Shown: positions 24,439 through 33,795 of the stretch, piece by piece
Layout: each line of letters begins with the position of its first letter
How positions within the stretch are numbered: the first letter of the stretch is position 1
NCBI RefSeq assembly: GCF_013408985.1
Contig: NZ_JACBZT010000001.1
Location: 2,976,001 to 3,040,000, forward strand
DNA length: 64,000 nucleotides
Direction: 5' to 3'
Source: Petropleomorpha daqingensis
Lineage (GTDB): Bacteria > Actinomycetota > Actinomycetes > Mycobacteriales > Geodermatophilaceae
The notes under the pieces: model-generated
Databases searched by the model: none
Told to the model about the DNA's origin: nothing
The model's input: the letters and a program-made list of their open reading frames with translations, nothing else
Translations under genes and position numbers: made by a program

Positions 24439-24960
24439 GTGGACACCGAGATCACGCTGCGGGTCGACGGGGCGGCACGGTCGCTGACCGTCGACACCCG
24501 CACCACGCTGCTGGACGCGCTCCGCGAGCGGCTGCGCAACACGAGCCCGAAGAAGGGGTGCGACCACGGCCAGTGCGGGGCCTGCACCGTGCTGCTCGAC
24601 GGCCGGCGGGTGAACAGCTGCCTGGTGCTCGCGGTCACCGTCGGGGACGCCGAGGTGATCACGTCCGACGGGCTGGCCACCGACGACCGGCCGCACCCGC
24701 TGCACGACTCGTTCGTCGAGCACGACGGCTTCCAGTGCGGCTACTGCACGCCCGGCCAGGTCTGCTCGGCCGCCGGCGTGCTGGCCGAGGCGCGCGCCGG
24801 CTGGCCCAGCCACGTCACCGAGGACCTCACCGCCGAGGGCGTGACCCTCACCGACGCCGAGATCCGCGAGCGGATGAGCGGCAACCTGTGCCGCTGCGCC
24901 GCCTACGCCAACATCGTCCCGGCCGTCGCCGCGGTCGCCGAGAAGGAGGGCGTGCGGTGA
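24439..24960 (+). CDS. PaoA-like 2Fe-2S subunit of a molybdenum aldehyde oxidoreductase
   Basis: A 173-residue iron-sulphur subunit of a xanthine-dehydrogenase-family enzyme. The plant-type ferredoxin cluster motif is KKGCDHGQCGACTVLLDGRRVNSC (residues about 39-62) and the second cluster is in FQCGYCTPGQVCSAAG with MSGNLCRCAAYANIV. All eight Cys ligands are present. GTG at 24439 has AGGAGGG upstream. The stop overlaps the next gene (GTGA). There is no Tat signal at the N-terminus, unlike periplasmic PaoA, so the complex is probably cytoplasmic. Confidence 0.9.
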   Translation: MDTEITLRVDGAARSLTVDTRTTLLDALRERLRNTSPKKGCDHGQCGACTVLLDGRRVNSCLVLAVTVGDAEVITSDGLATDDRPHPLHDSFVEHDGFQCGYCTPGQVCSAAGVLAEARAGWPSHVTEDLTAEGVTLTDAEIRERMSGNLCRCAAYANIVPAVAAVAEKEGVR

Positions 24961-25949
24961 GGGAGTTCCGCTACGAGCGCGCCGATGACCCGGCCGCCGC
25001 CGTCGCCCTGCTGGCCGCCGAGCCGTCCGGGGCGTTCCTGGGTGGCGGCACGAACCTCGTCGACCTCATGAAGCTCGGTGTGGCCACGCCCGACGTGCTC
25101 GTCGACGTCCGCACCCTCACCTCCGCCGAGGTGACCGACCTCCCGGACGGCGGACTGCGCATCGGCGCCGCCGTCCCGAACGCCGACCTCGCCGCCGACC
25201 GGCGGGTCCGCGAGCGGTTCCCCGTGCTCGCCCAGGCACTGCTGGCCGGGGCGTCCGGGCAGCTGCGCAACCGGGCGACCACCGGCGGGAACCTGCTGCA
25301 GCGCACCCGGTGCACCTACTTCACCGACGTCACCCGGCCCTGCAACAAGCGGGAACCCGGCAGCGGCTGCGGCGCGCTCGAGGGCGTGCACCGCAACCAC
25401 GCGATCCTCGGCCAGACCCTCGACGGCCCCGGCGCCTGCATCGCCACCCACCCGTCGGACATGGCGGTCGCCCTGGTCGCGCTCGACGCGGTCGTGCAGG
25501 TGCTCGGCCCCGAGGGGGAGCGCGCGGTGCCGATCGCCGAGCTGCACCGGCTGCCCGGCGACGACCCGTCCCGCGACACCACCCTGCGGCACGGCGAGCT
25601 GATCAGCGCGATCGAGCTGCCGCCGCTCCCGTTCGCCGCCCGATCCCGCTACCGCAAGGCCCGCGACCGGGCGTCCTTCGCGTTCGCGCTGGTCAGCGTC
25701 GCGGCCGCGGTGGACGTCGCCGACGGCGTCGTCCGCGACGTCCGGCTGGCGCTGGGCGGCGTGGCGCACCGGCCGTGGCGGGCGACCACCGCGGAGGAGG
25801 CGCTGCGCGGCCGGCCCGCGACCGAGGAGTCCTTCGCCGCGGCCGCCGACGCCGAGCTGGCCGCCGCCACCCCGCTGCGCGACAACGGCTTCAAGGTGCC
25901 GCTGGCCCGCAACCTCGTCGTCCGCACCCTGCTGGAGGTCGCCCGGTGA
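24957..25949 (+). CDS. PaoB-like FAD subunit with an extra iron-sulphur insert
   Basis: A 330-residue FAD-binding subunit (molybdopterin dehydrogenase FAD domain). FAD is held by AFLGGGTNLVDLMKLGV and ATTGGNLLQR. The insert CTYFTDVTRPCNKREPGSGCGALEG, with Cys at three positions plus one nearby, is the hallmark of PaoB/YagS-type subunits that carry an additional 4Fe-4S cluster. This separates the enzyme from ordinary CoxM-like subunits. GTG at 24957 overlaps the preceding stop, and the gene's own stop overlaps the next start. Electrons from the molybdenum site pass through 2Fe-2S clusters to this FAD. Confidence 0.9.
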   Translation: MREFRYERADDPAAAVALLAAEPSGAFLGGGTNLVDLMKLGVATPDVLVDVRTLTSAEVTDLPDGGLRIGAAVPNADLAADRRVRERFPVLAQALLAGASGQLRNRATTGGNLLQRTRCTYFTDVTRPCNKREPGSGCGALEGVHRNHAILGQTLDGPGACIATHPSDMAVALVALDAVVQVLGPEGERAVPIAELHRLPGDDPSRDTTLRHGELISAIELPPLPFAARSRYRKARDRASFAFALVSVAAAVDVADGVVRDVRLALGGVAHRPWRATTAEEALRGRPATEESFAAAADAELAAATPLRDNGFKVPLARNLVVRTLLEVAR

Positions 25950-28039
25950 CCACCCTCGACCGCGTCCTCGGCGCGGGCATCCCGCGCGTCGACGGGCCGC
26001 AGAAGGTCCGCGGCACCGCGCCCTACGCCTACGAGCAGGACCCGGGCGAGCCGATCTGCCACCTCGCGGTCGTGCAGAGCACGGTCAACCGCGGGCGGAT
26101 CACGCGGCTCGACCCGACCCGCGCCGAGGCCATGACGGGCGTCCTCGCCGTCCTGACCCCGGCCAACGCGCCCCGGCTGTCGGGCAACCTGTCCTCCGAC
26201 CTGCCGGTGCTGCAGTCCCTCGACGTGCACTACCAGGGGCAGATCGTCGCGGCGGTCGTCGCGGAGAGCTCGGAGATCGCCAAGGCGGCCGTCGGCGAGA
26301 TCGCCGTCGAGTACGCCGCCGAGCCGCCGGACGTGGCGCTGTCCGCCGACCGGCCCGACCTCTACGCCCCCGAGAAGGTGATGGCCGGTCTCGACACCGA
26401 CTCGGTGATCGGGGACGTCGACGGTGCGCTGGCCGCGGCGCCGGTGAGCATCGACGTCACCTACTCCACGCCCACGCAGCACAACAACCCGATCGAGATG
26501 CACGTCTCGATGGCCCGCTGGGACGGCGACTCCCTCACCCTCTGGGACGCCGACCAGGGGCCGCACACCATCGTCAGCGACCTGGCCGAGGCGTTCGACC
26601 TGGAGCCGGGCCAGGTGCGGGTGATCTCGCCCTACGTCGGCGGCGCGTTCGGGTCCAAGGCGTTCACCCACCCGAACCAGATCGTGGCCGCGATGGCCGC
26701 CCGCGTGGTCGGGCGCACCGTCGTCTTCGAGCTGACCCGGCAGCAGATGTTCTCGCTGGTCGGGCACCGGACGCCGACCATCCAGCGGATGCGGCTGGGC
26801 GCCGATCGCGACGGCCGCATGACCGCGATCAGCCACGAGGTCGTCGAGCACACCTCGCGGATCAGCGAGTTCGCCGAGCAGACCGCGACGGCGACGCGGG
26901 TGATGTACGCGGCCCCGCACCGGCGGACGACGCACCGGCTCGCGCGGCTCGACGTCCCGCCGCCGACGATCATGCGGGCGCCGGGGGAGACCCCGGGCAT
27001 GTACGCGCTGGAGTCGGCGGTGGACGAGCTCACCGCCGAGCTCGGGATCGACCCGGTCGAGCTGCGCATCCGCAACGAGCCCGAGCGCGATCCCGAGCGG
27101 GACGTGCCCTTCTCCAGCCGCAACCTGGTGGCCTGCCTGCGCACCGGGGCCGAGCGGTTCGGCTGGGCGGGACGCGATCTGCGGCCACGGCAGCGGCAGG
27201 AGGGCAGGTGGCTGATCGGCACCGGCGTCGCCGCGGCGACCTATCCGACGAAGCGGCGCAAGGCCGACTGCCGGATCACCGCCTACCCGGGGCACTACGT
27301 CGTGGAGATCGACGGCTCGGACATCGGCACCGGCGCGTGGACGGCGCTGGCGCAGATCGCCGCCGACGCCCTGGAGACCGATCTCGACTCGGTGCGTCTG
27401 CGGATCGGCGACTCGGCGCTCCCGCAGGCCGGCGGGGCCGGCGGCTCGATGGGAACGGCCTCGTGGGGCTCGGCGATCGTGCTCACCGCTCGTGAGGTGC
27501 GCCGCCGGCTGTCCGGCGAGCCGCCGGCGGAGGGGCTCGTCGTGGACGGCGGGTTCGACGGGGAGACGCCGGCCGCGAAGACCCACTCGATGCACTCCTT
27601 CGGGGCGCACTTCGTCGAGGTGCGGGTCGACGCCGACACCGGCGAGGTGCGGGTGCCGCGGGCGACCAGCGTCTACGCGGCCGGACGGATCATCAACGCC
27701 CGCACCGCGCGCTCGCAGTTCCTCGGCGGCTTCTCGATGGGCGTCTCCATGGCGCTGCACGAGGAGACGCTGACCGACGAGCGGCTCGGCCACTACGCCA
27801 ACCACGACCTCGCCGAGTACCACGTCGCGACCAACGCCGACATCGGCGAGATCGACATCTCCTGGCTCGAGGAGGAGGACCCGCTGGTCAACGAGCTGGG
27901 GCTCAAGGGCATCGGGGAGATCGGCATCACCGGCGCCGCGGCCGCCGTCGGCAACGCCTACTGGCACGCCACCGGCCTGCGCGTCCGCGACCTCCCGATC
28001 ACCCCCGACAAGTACTTCCGCGAGGTTTCGCGCGCTTAG
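25946..28039 (+). CDS. PaoC-like molybdopterin-binding catalytic subunit, aldehyde oxidoreductase type
   Basis: A 697-residue catalytic subunit of the xanthine dehydrogenase family. It opens with GIPRVDGPQKVRGTAPYAYE, carries the molybdopterin contact GGAFGSKAF, the IMRAPGETPGMYALE stretch, and the C-terminal KGIGEIGITGAAAAVGNA loop whose Glu is the usual base. The length and the three-gene order S-FAD-Mo match E. coli PaoABC and other aldehyde oxidoreductases. The PaoD-type maturation chaperone is not in the window. The last bases of the gene (28017-28035) are duplicated in the following intergenic stretch. Confidence 0.92.
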   Translation: MTTLDRVLGAGIPRVDGPQKVRGTAPYAYEQDPGEPICHLAVVQSTVNRGRITRLDPTRAEAMTGVLAVLTPANAPRLSGNLSSDLPVLQSLDVHYQGQIVAAVVAESSEIAKAAVGEIAVEYAAEPPDVALSADRPDLYAPEKVMAGLDTDSVIGDVDGALAAAPVSIDVTYSTPTQHNNPIEMHVSMARWDGDSLTLWDADQGPHTIVSDLAEAFDLEPGQVRVISPYVGGAFGSKAFTHPNQIVAAMAARVVGRTVVFELTRQQMFSLVGHRTPTIQRMRLGADRDGRMTAISHEVVEHTSRISEFAEQTATATRVMYAAPHRRTTHRLARLDVPPPTIMRAPGETPGMYALESAVDELTAELGIDPVELRIRNEPERDPERDVPFSSRNLVACLRTGAERFGWAGRDLRPRQRQEGRWLIGTGVAAATYPTKRRKADCRITAYPGHYVVEIDGSDIGTGAWTALAQIAADALETDLDSVRLRIGDSALPQAGGAGGSMGTASWGSAIVLTAREVRRRLSGEPPAEGLVVDGGFDGETPAAKTHSMHSFGAHFVEVRVDADTGEVRVPRATSVYAAGRIINARTARSQFLGGFSMGVSMALHEETLTDERLGHYANHDLAEYHVATNADIGEIDISWLEEEDPLVNELGLKGIGEIGITGAAAAVGNAYWHATGLRVRDLPITPDKYFREVSRA

Positions 28040-28117
28040 CCGCGCGCTGCCGACCCCGGGTGCAGGGGATCCCCGCAAGAGCTCACCACACCTGGAGATC
28101 CGCGAGGTTTCGCGCGC
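28017..28117 (+). repeat. 19-base direct repeat: end of the PaoC-like gene and its downstream region
   Basis: TCCGCGAGGTTTCGCGCGC is present at 28017-28035, inside the last codons of the molybdenum subunit, and again at 28099-28117 in the intergenic gap. The following bases are also alike (TTAGCCGCG versus CTGACCGCG). The second copy forms one arm of a hairpin. Confidence 0.7.
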
Positions 28118-28147
28118 CTGACCGCGGGCGGTTATGCGCGCGAAACC
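28106..28147. terminator. Hairpin between convergent PaoC-like and MarR genes
   Basis: GGTTTCGCGCGC (28106-28117) pairs perfectly with GCGCGCGAAACC (28136-28147) around an 18-base loop. It lies between two convergent genes and ends 7 bases before the MarR stop. The first repeat copy (28024-28035) could also pair with the right arm, giving alternative structures. Confidence 0.65.
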
Positions 28148-28154
28148 GTGGGGG

Positions 28155-28673
28155 TCACGCCGAGACGGGGGCCGTGGGCGGGTCGAGGTGCTTCAGCAGG
28201 GTCTCGCCGATGTCGCGCATCGCGGCGACCTGGGCGGGGGAGAGCTGGTCGAACAGGTGCGTGCGCACGCCCTCGACGTGCACGGGGGCGGCCGCCTCGA
28301 GCGCGGCGAAGCCCTCGTCGGTGAGGACGGCGAGCAGCCCGCGGCCGTCGCCCTCGCAGGTCTGCCGGCGCACCCATCCACGCTCCTCGAGCCGGGAGAC
28401 GGCGTGCGAGAGGCGGCTGCGGGAGGAGAGGCAGCGGTCGGCGAGCTGGCTCATCCGCAGCATGCGCTCGGGGGCCTCGGACAGCGCCACGAGGATCTCG
28501 TAGTACGCGTGCGAGATGCCGGTCTCGTGGGTCAGCTCGCGGTCGAGGCGGTCCTGCAGCAGCATCGAGCTGAACAGCCAGGCGCGCCACGCCTTCTGCT
28601 CCTCGGCGTCGAGCCAGCGCGGCCCGTCCGCCGGCACGGCCCTCTGTGACGAAGGCGACACCTGCGTGCTCAT
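28155..28673 (-). CDS. MarR-family transcriptional regulator
   Basis: A 172-residue winged-helix regulator. The dimer helix WLDAEEQKAWRAWLFSSMLLQDRLDRELTHETGIS is followed by YYEILVALSEAPERMLRMSQLADRCLSSRSRLSHAVSRLEERGWVRRQTCEGDGRGLLAVLTDEG, the full MarR winged helix. ATG at 28673 is 6 bases after a TACTCT -10 box, so it is probably leaderless. The matching -35 box TTGAGA is 18 bases upstream, inside a candidate operator shared with the divergent YceI gene. The ligand is unknown; YceI partners suggest stress, oxidant or alkylating agents. Confidence 0.9.
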   Translation of the reverse strand: MSTQVSPSSQRAVPADGPRWLDAEEQKAWRAWLFSSMLLQDRLDRELTHETGISHAYYEILVALSEAPERMLRMSQLADRCLSSRSRLSHAVSRLEERGWVRRQTCEGDGRGLLAVLTDEGFAALEAAAPVHVEGVRTHLFDQLSPAQVAAMRDIGETLLKHLDPPTAPVSA

Positions 28674-28694
28674 GCGTCCAGAGTACTGGCGGAA

Positions 28695-28712
28695 TAGTCA
28701 AGCTCTCAACTA
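28695..28712. promoter_or_regulatory. Imperfect MarR operator candidate in the MarR/YceI gap
   Basis: TAGTCAAGCTCTCAACTA is an 18-base imperfect palindrome (six of nine pairs). It covers the TTGAGA -35 box of the MarR promoter (28709-28704). The right half-site with neighbours, CTCAACTAC, is at 28705-28713 and recurs at 28740-28748, just before the YceI ribosome site. Confidence 0.5.
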
Positions 28713-28765
28713 CGCTAGCGACGGGCAGAAGGTACAAAGCTCAACTACTCGGAGGCACCACCACC

Positions 28766-29329
28766 ATGACGAGCTCTCTCGCCACCCAGATCCCCGGCTA
28801 CGTCGCGGGCACGTGGGACATCGACGCGTCGCACTCGACGGTCGGCTTCTCCGTCCGCCACATGATGGTCAGCAAGGTTCGCGGCTACTTCCGCGAGTTC
28901 TCCGGTGAGCTCGTCACCGCCGAGGACCCGGCGCAGTCCAGCGTGACCGCCACCATCGACCTCGGTTCGATCGACACCCGGCAGGAGCAGCGCGACGCGC
29001 ACATCCGCTCGGCCGACTTCTTCGACGTCGACACCCACCCGCAGATGACCTTCCGGTCGACCGCGGTGCGCACCGACGGCGCCGACTGGTTCGTCGACGG
29101 CGAGCTGACCCTCAAGGGCAACAGCAAGCCGGTCACCCTGGCCCTCGAGCTGAACGGCTTCGGCGCCGACGCCTACGGCGGCTACCGCGCCGGCTTCTCG
29201 GCCAAGACCGAGATCAACCGCAACGAGTTCGGCGTCGACATCAAGATGCCGATGGACGGCGGCGGCGTCGTCGTCGGTGACAAGGTCACCGTCGAGCTCG
29301 AGATCGAGGCCGTTCTCCGCAAGGCCTGA
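28766..29329 (+). CDS. YceI family protein
   Basis: A 187-residue lipocalin-like barrel of the YceI family (YVAGTWDIDASHSTVGFSVRHMMVSKVRGYFREFSGEL, SVTATIDLGSIDTRQEQRDAHIRSADFFDVDTHPQMTFRSTAV, FVDGELTLKGNSKPVTL). Relatives bind polyisoprenoids or other long lipids. No signal peptide is present, so this copy should be cytoplasmic. ATG at 28766 is preceded by GGAGG at 28751-28755. The divergent MarR gene and CTCAACTAC repeats suggest MarR control. Confidence 0.93.
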   Translation: MTSSLATQIPGYVAGTWDIDASHSTVGFSVRHMMVSKVRGYFREFSGELVTAEDPAQSSVTATIDLGSIDTRQEQRDAHIRSADFFDVDTHPQMTFRSTAVRTDGADWFVDGELTLKGNSKPVTLALELNGFGADAYGGYRAGFSAKTEINRNEFGVDIKMPMDGGGVVVGDKVTVELEIEAVLRKA

Positions 29330-29344
29330 TCTCCCCTGCACGTC

Positions 29345-29380
29345 CGGCCCCCGTCTCGCCCTCCGGCGAGGCGGGGGCCG
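29345..29380. terminator. Strong hairpin terminator between convergent yceI and DUF1232 genes
   Basis: CGGCCCCCGTCTCGCC pairs with GGCGAGGCGGGGGCCG around a CTCC loop: 16 pairs with one G-U wobble. It starts 15 bases after the YceI stop and 8 bases past the convergent DUF1232 stop. Confidence 0.88.
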
Positions 29381-29388
29381 CGTCGTTC

Positions 29389-29802
29389 TCAGGCAGGCAG
29401 TCGCGCGAGCCGGCGCACCGCGTCCAGGCCGTCCGGGGTGCCCGGCCAGTGCCGGGTCAGCGCGTCGGTCCCGGCCCGGCGGACCACCGAGCGCAGCACC
29501 AGCGCGACGACGACGGCGTCGTCGGCGTACCCCAGCACGGGGATGAAGTCGGGGACCAGGTCGATGGGCAGCGCGAGGTAGCCCAGGAGCAGCCACAGGC
29601 GGACGCGGACGCCGCGGGGCAGGGTGCCGTCGGCGGCCAGCCGGCGCAGCAGGCGCAGGAGGTCGGGCAGCAGCCGGAGCAGCTCGGAAAGCCGCATCTC
29701 GTCGGGGCGGGTCGCCCAGAGCACCGCGATGAGGAGCACCCACAGCAGCAGCAGGCCGGCGACGACGCCGATCAGCGTCCAGGCCCAGCCGGGCATCGGC
29801 AC
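29389..29802 (-). CDS. DUF1232 (YkvA-like) membrane protein
   Basis: A 137-residue protein. One N-terminal transmembrane helix (WAWTLIGVVAGLLLLWVLLIAVLWA) precedes an amphipathic linker and the DUF1232 core LLLGYLALPIDLVPDFIPVLGYADDAVVVALVLRSVVRR, the most recognisable part of the family. Function is unknown. Two candidate starts lie 6 bases apart (29802 and 29796); the outer is given. It converges with YceI and shares the terminator. Confidence 0.87.
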   Translation of the reverse strand: MPMPGWAWTLIGVVAGLLLLWVLLIAVLWATRPDEMRLSELLRLLPDLLRLLRRLAADGTLPRGVRVRLWLLLGYLALPIDLVPDFIPVLGYADDAVVVALVLRSVVRRAGTDALTRHWPGTPDGLDAVRRLARLPA

Positions 29803-29921
29803 TCCGTTCCTCGGTGGCCCCGTCGTCCCTCATCGTGCCCGGCCGCGGCCTCCGGCGTTCTCACAGCAAGTTCCCAGCCGATCCACGGAACTTCTCCGGG
29901 GCACCGCACGACTGTGTAGGT

Positions 29922-30416
29922 GTGGGAGACAAGCGCGCCGCCGTCGCACTCTGGCTGGCCACCGCCGCCCGGCTGCTGCTGGGCGGCGTCTTCCTGGTCG
30001 CCGGCCTGCTGAAGATCCCCGACCCGGCCGCCGCCGTCCGCGCGGTGCGCGCCTACCGGCTGCTGCCCGAGGCCCTCGTCGCACCGGTCGCCTTCGGCCT
30101 GCCGGTCCTGGAGGTCTTCGTGGGGCTCGCGCTGATCGTCGGCGTGTTCGTCCGGACGGCGGCCATCGCCTCGGCCGTGCTGCTGGTGGTCTACCTGGTC
30201 GGCGTCGGTTCCGCCTGGGCCCGCGGCCTCGCCATCGACTGCGGCTGCTTCGGCGGCGGCGGTGCGATCGCGAAGGCCGACACCGCTTATCCCACCGAGG
30301 TCCTGCGCGACGCAGCCCTGCTGCTCGTCGCCCTCGCGCTCGCCCGCTGGCCGCGCTCCCGGCTGGCCCTGGGCGGCCGCCCGCTTCCGAACGAGGAGTT
30401 CGCCCGTGCCCGATAA
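29922..30416 (+). CDS. MauE/DoxX-like redox-associated membrane protein
   Basis: A 164-residue four-helix membrane protein. The segment AARLLLGGVFLVAGLLKIPDPAAAVRAVRAYRLLP and the later GLAIDCGCFGGGG are diagnostic of the MauE family, in which the DCGCFG cysteine pair exchanges disulphides with extracytoplasmic thioredoxin-fold proteins. GTG at 29922 is chosen from the family's usual start; no ribosome site is visible, so it may be leaderless. The next gene, a DsbA-like protein, overlaps it by 11 bases, which supports a shared disulphide role. Confidence 0.85.
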   Translation: MGDKRAAVALWLATAARLLLGGVFLVAGLLKIPDPAAAVRAVRAYRLLPEALVAPVAFGLPVLEVFVGLALIVGVFVRTAAIASAVLLVVYLVGVGSAWARGLAIDCGCFGGGGAIAKADTAYPTEVLRDAALLLVALALARWPRSRLALGGRPLPNEEFARAR

Positions 30417-31164
30417 CGCCAAGCGCCGCGCCGCCCGCGCCCGCATCGAGGAGCGGCGCGCCGCCGAGGCCGCCGCCCGGGCCCGCGCGCAGCGCCGGCA
30501 GCGCACGCTGATCGGCGCCGTCGTCGCCGCGGTGATCGTGGTGGCCGCCGTCGTCGTCACGATCGTCGTGCAGAACTCGCGGACGGCGACCGCCGCGAAC
30601 GCCGCCGTCCCGGCCAACACCGTCGACAGCGGGCAGGTGATCGTCGTCGGCCAGACCTCCGCGCCGGTGACGATCGACCTCTACGAGGACTTCCAGTGCC
30701 CGGTCTGCGACAACTTCGAGAAGACCACCGGCAGCACGCTCGCCTCGCTGGTGTCCGCCGGCACCGTGCAGCTGCACTACCACGGCATGGCGTTCCTCGA
30801 CACGAGCGCCAACGACAAGTACTCGACCCGGGCGCTCAACGCCGCGGCCGCCGTCGTCGACGCCGCCGGGCCGGACGCCTACCAGAAGTTCCACGACCTG
30901 CTCTACGCGAACCAGCCGCCCGAGGGCGGCTCCGGGCTGACCGACGACCAGCTGATCAGCTACGCGCAGCAGGCCGGGGCGAGCGGCTCGTCGGTCGAGT
31001 CCGCCATCCGCGACCTGACCTACGGCGACTGGGTCAAGGAGATCACCGACCAGGCGTCGAAGGACGGCGTCAACCAGACGCCGACCGTCAAGGTCGACGG
31101 CCAGCAGCTCGAGGACCTCTCGCCGAGCGGCGTCACGACGGCGGTGCAGGCGGCGCAGGGCTGA
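30406..31164 (+). CDS. Membrane-anchored DsbA-like thioredoxin-fold protein
   Basis: A 252-residue protein. A basic, Ala/Arg-rich cytoplasmic tail and one transmembrane helix (LIGAVVAAVIVVAAVVVTIVVQ) anchor an outer thioredoxin-fold domain (VTIDLYEDFQCPVCDNFE) with a CPVC active site at residues 98-101. The cis-Pro region QTPTVKVDGQQL is in place. This is the DsbA/DSBA-like group used for disulphide formation in actinomycetes. GTG at 30406 has GAGGAG upstream inside the MauE gene, so the two genes are translationally coupled and probably function as a redox pair. Confidence 0.9.
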   Translation: MPDNAKRRAARARIEERRAAEAAARARAQRRQRTLIGAVVAAVIVVAAVVVTIVVQNSRTATAANAAVPANTVDSGQVIVVGQTSAPVTIDLYEDFQCPVCDNFEKTTGSTLASLVSAGTVQLHYHGMAFLDTSANDKYSTRALNAAAAVVDAAGPDAYQKFHDLLYANQPPEGGSGLTDDQLISYAQQAGASGSSVESAIRDLTYGDWVKEITDQASKDGVNQTPTVKVDGQQLEDLSPSGVTTAVQAAQG

Positions 31165-31183
31165 GGTCGGGGAGACTGGGGGC

Positions 31184-31531
31184 ATGGCGACCTCGACCCT
31201 GACCCGGACCCGCTTCCCGTCGGCGCTGCTCGTGGCGTTCGGCCTGGCCGTCGGGTTCGGCGTCGCGCAGGGCACCGGCGTCCGCGCGCTGGGCGGGATC
31301 GTCCTCGCCGCGTGCGGTCTCGGCGCCACCGCGCTGTGGGTGCGCCGCCGCGGCTGGGCGGTCGCCGTCGGGCTCGGGCTGCTCTACCTCGTCGCGTTCG
31401 CGCTGGCCCACGTGCTCGCCCTCGGGGTGGGGCTGAACGACTGGTTGTCCGTGGCGTTGGTCACGATCGTCGCCTCAGGGGTGACGTTCGGGGTGGCCGA
31501 CCGGGGCGAGACGCAGATCTCCGCGCGCTGA
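31184..31531 (+). CDS. Small hypothetical membrane protein (115 aa)
   Basis: A 115-residue protein with about four hydrophobic segments (SALLVAFGLAVGFGVAQ, GGIVLAACGLGATALWV, AVGLGLLYLVAFALAHVLALG, SVALVTIVASGVTFGV). No named domain is recognised. ATG at 31184 lies 19 bases after the DsbA-like gene and 6 bases after GAGACT, so it could be an operon member or leaderless. Function unknown; the position next to thiol-redox genes may be coincidental. Confidence 0.72.
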   Translation: MATSTLTRTRFPSALLVAFGLAVGFGVAQGTGVRALGGIVLAACGLGATALWVRRRGWAVAVGLGLLYLVAFALAHVLALGVGLNDWLSVALVTIVASGVTFGVADRGETQISAR

Positions 31532-31632
31532 GCGACTACCCTGGGAAGGTCGCCGACCGGGCGGCTGTTGCACGAGGTACCGCGCGCGTGGACGCCGCGG
31601 ACTCCCCGAACTCTCCTGAGGTGCTCTTCCGC

Positions 31633-33522
<1,890 letters not shown>

Positions 33523-33530
33523 GCCCGCGG

Positions 33531-33563
33531 CAGTCAGTGATCAGGTGACCTGATCACTGACTG
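33531..33563. repeat. 33-base perfect palindrome after typA (P1)
   Basis: Arms CAGTCAGTGATCAGGT and ACCTGATCACTGACTG flank a single central G at 33547. It starts 8 bases after the typA stop. With almost no loop it looks more like a protein-binding site or cruciform than a normal terminator. Its inner 18 bases recur at 33601-33618. Confidence 0.85.
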
Positions 33564-33564
33564 G

Positions 33565-33592
33565 CCTCCCGCACCAGCGTTGGTGCGGGAGG
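33565..33592 (+). terminator. Hairpin terminator of typA, between the two palindromes
   Basis: CCTCCCGCACCA pairs perfectly with TGGTGCGGGAGG around a GCGT loop. The 12-base GC-rich stem starts one base after palindrome P1 and is the best terminator candidate for typA. Confidence 0.82.
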
Positions 33593-33600
33593 ACAGCGTC

Positions 33601-33619
33601 TGATCAGGTGACCTGATCC
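33601..33619. repeat. Second copy of the palindrome core (P2)
   Basis: GATCAGGT-G-ACCTGATC (33602-33618) repeats the centre of P1. The two palindrome centres, 33547 and 33610, are 63 bases apart, which is six helical turns. Confidence 0.8.
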
Positions 33620-33638
33620 ACGCTTGCGGCAGGCGGTT

Positions 33639-33687
33639 GTGGCGGACCGGTCACGGGTCGTGGCGACGAGCCGGACCGGTCCGCCAC
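33639..33687. repeat. Nested 14-base inverted repeat before the DUF5994 gene
   Basis: GTGGCGGACCGGTC (33639-33652) and GACCGGTCCGCCAC (33674-33687) are perfect reverse complements with 21 bases between. The middle holds a smaller dyad (GTCG-TGG-CGAC). With P1, the hairpin and P2 it makes four consecutive palindromic structures in about 160 bases. Confidence 0.75.
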
Positions 33688-33795
33688 GCCCACCTCTTCC
33701 TGCCGCTGACCTGCGGTTCTGCCCGCCTACGTTCTGATCGGACCCGTCTCCCCGCGGGTCGCTGAGACGAGGCACGAGAGGCGGCGCGAGCGCGC

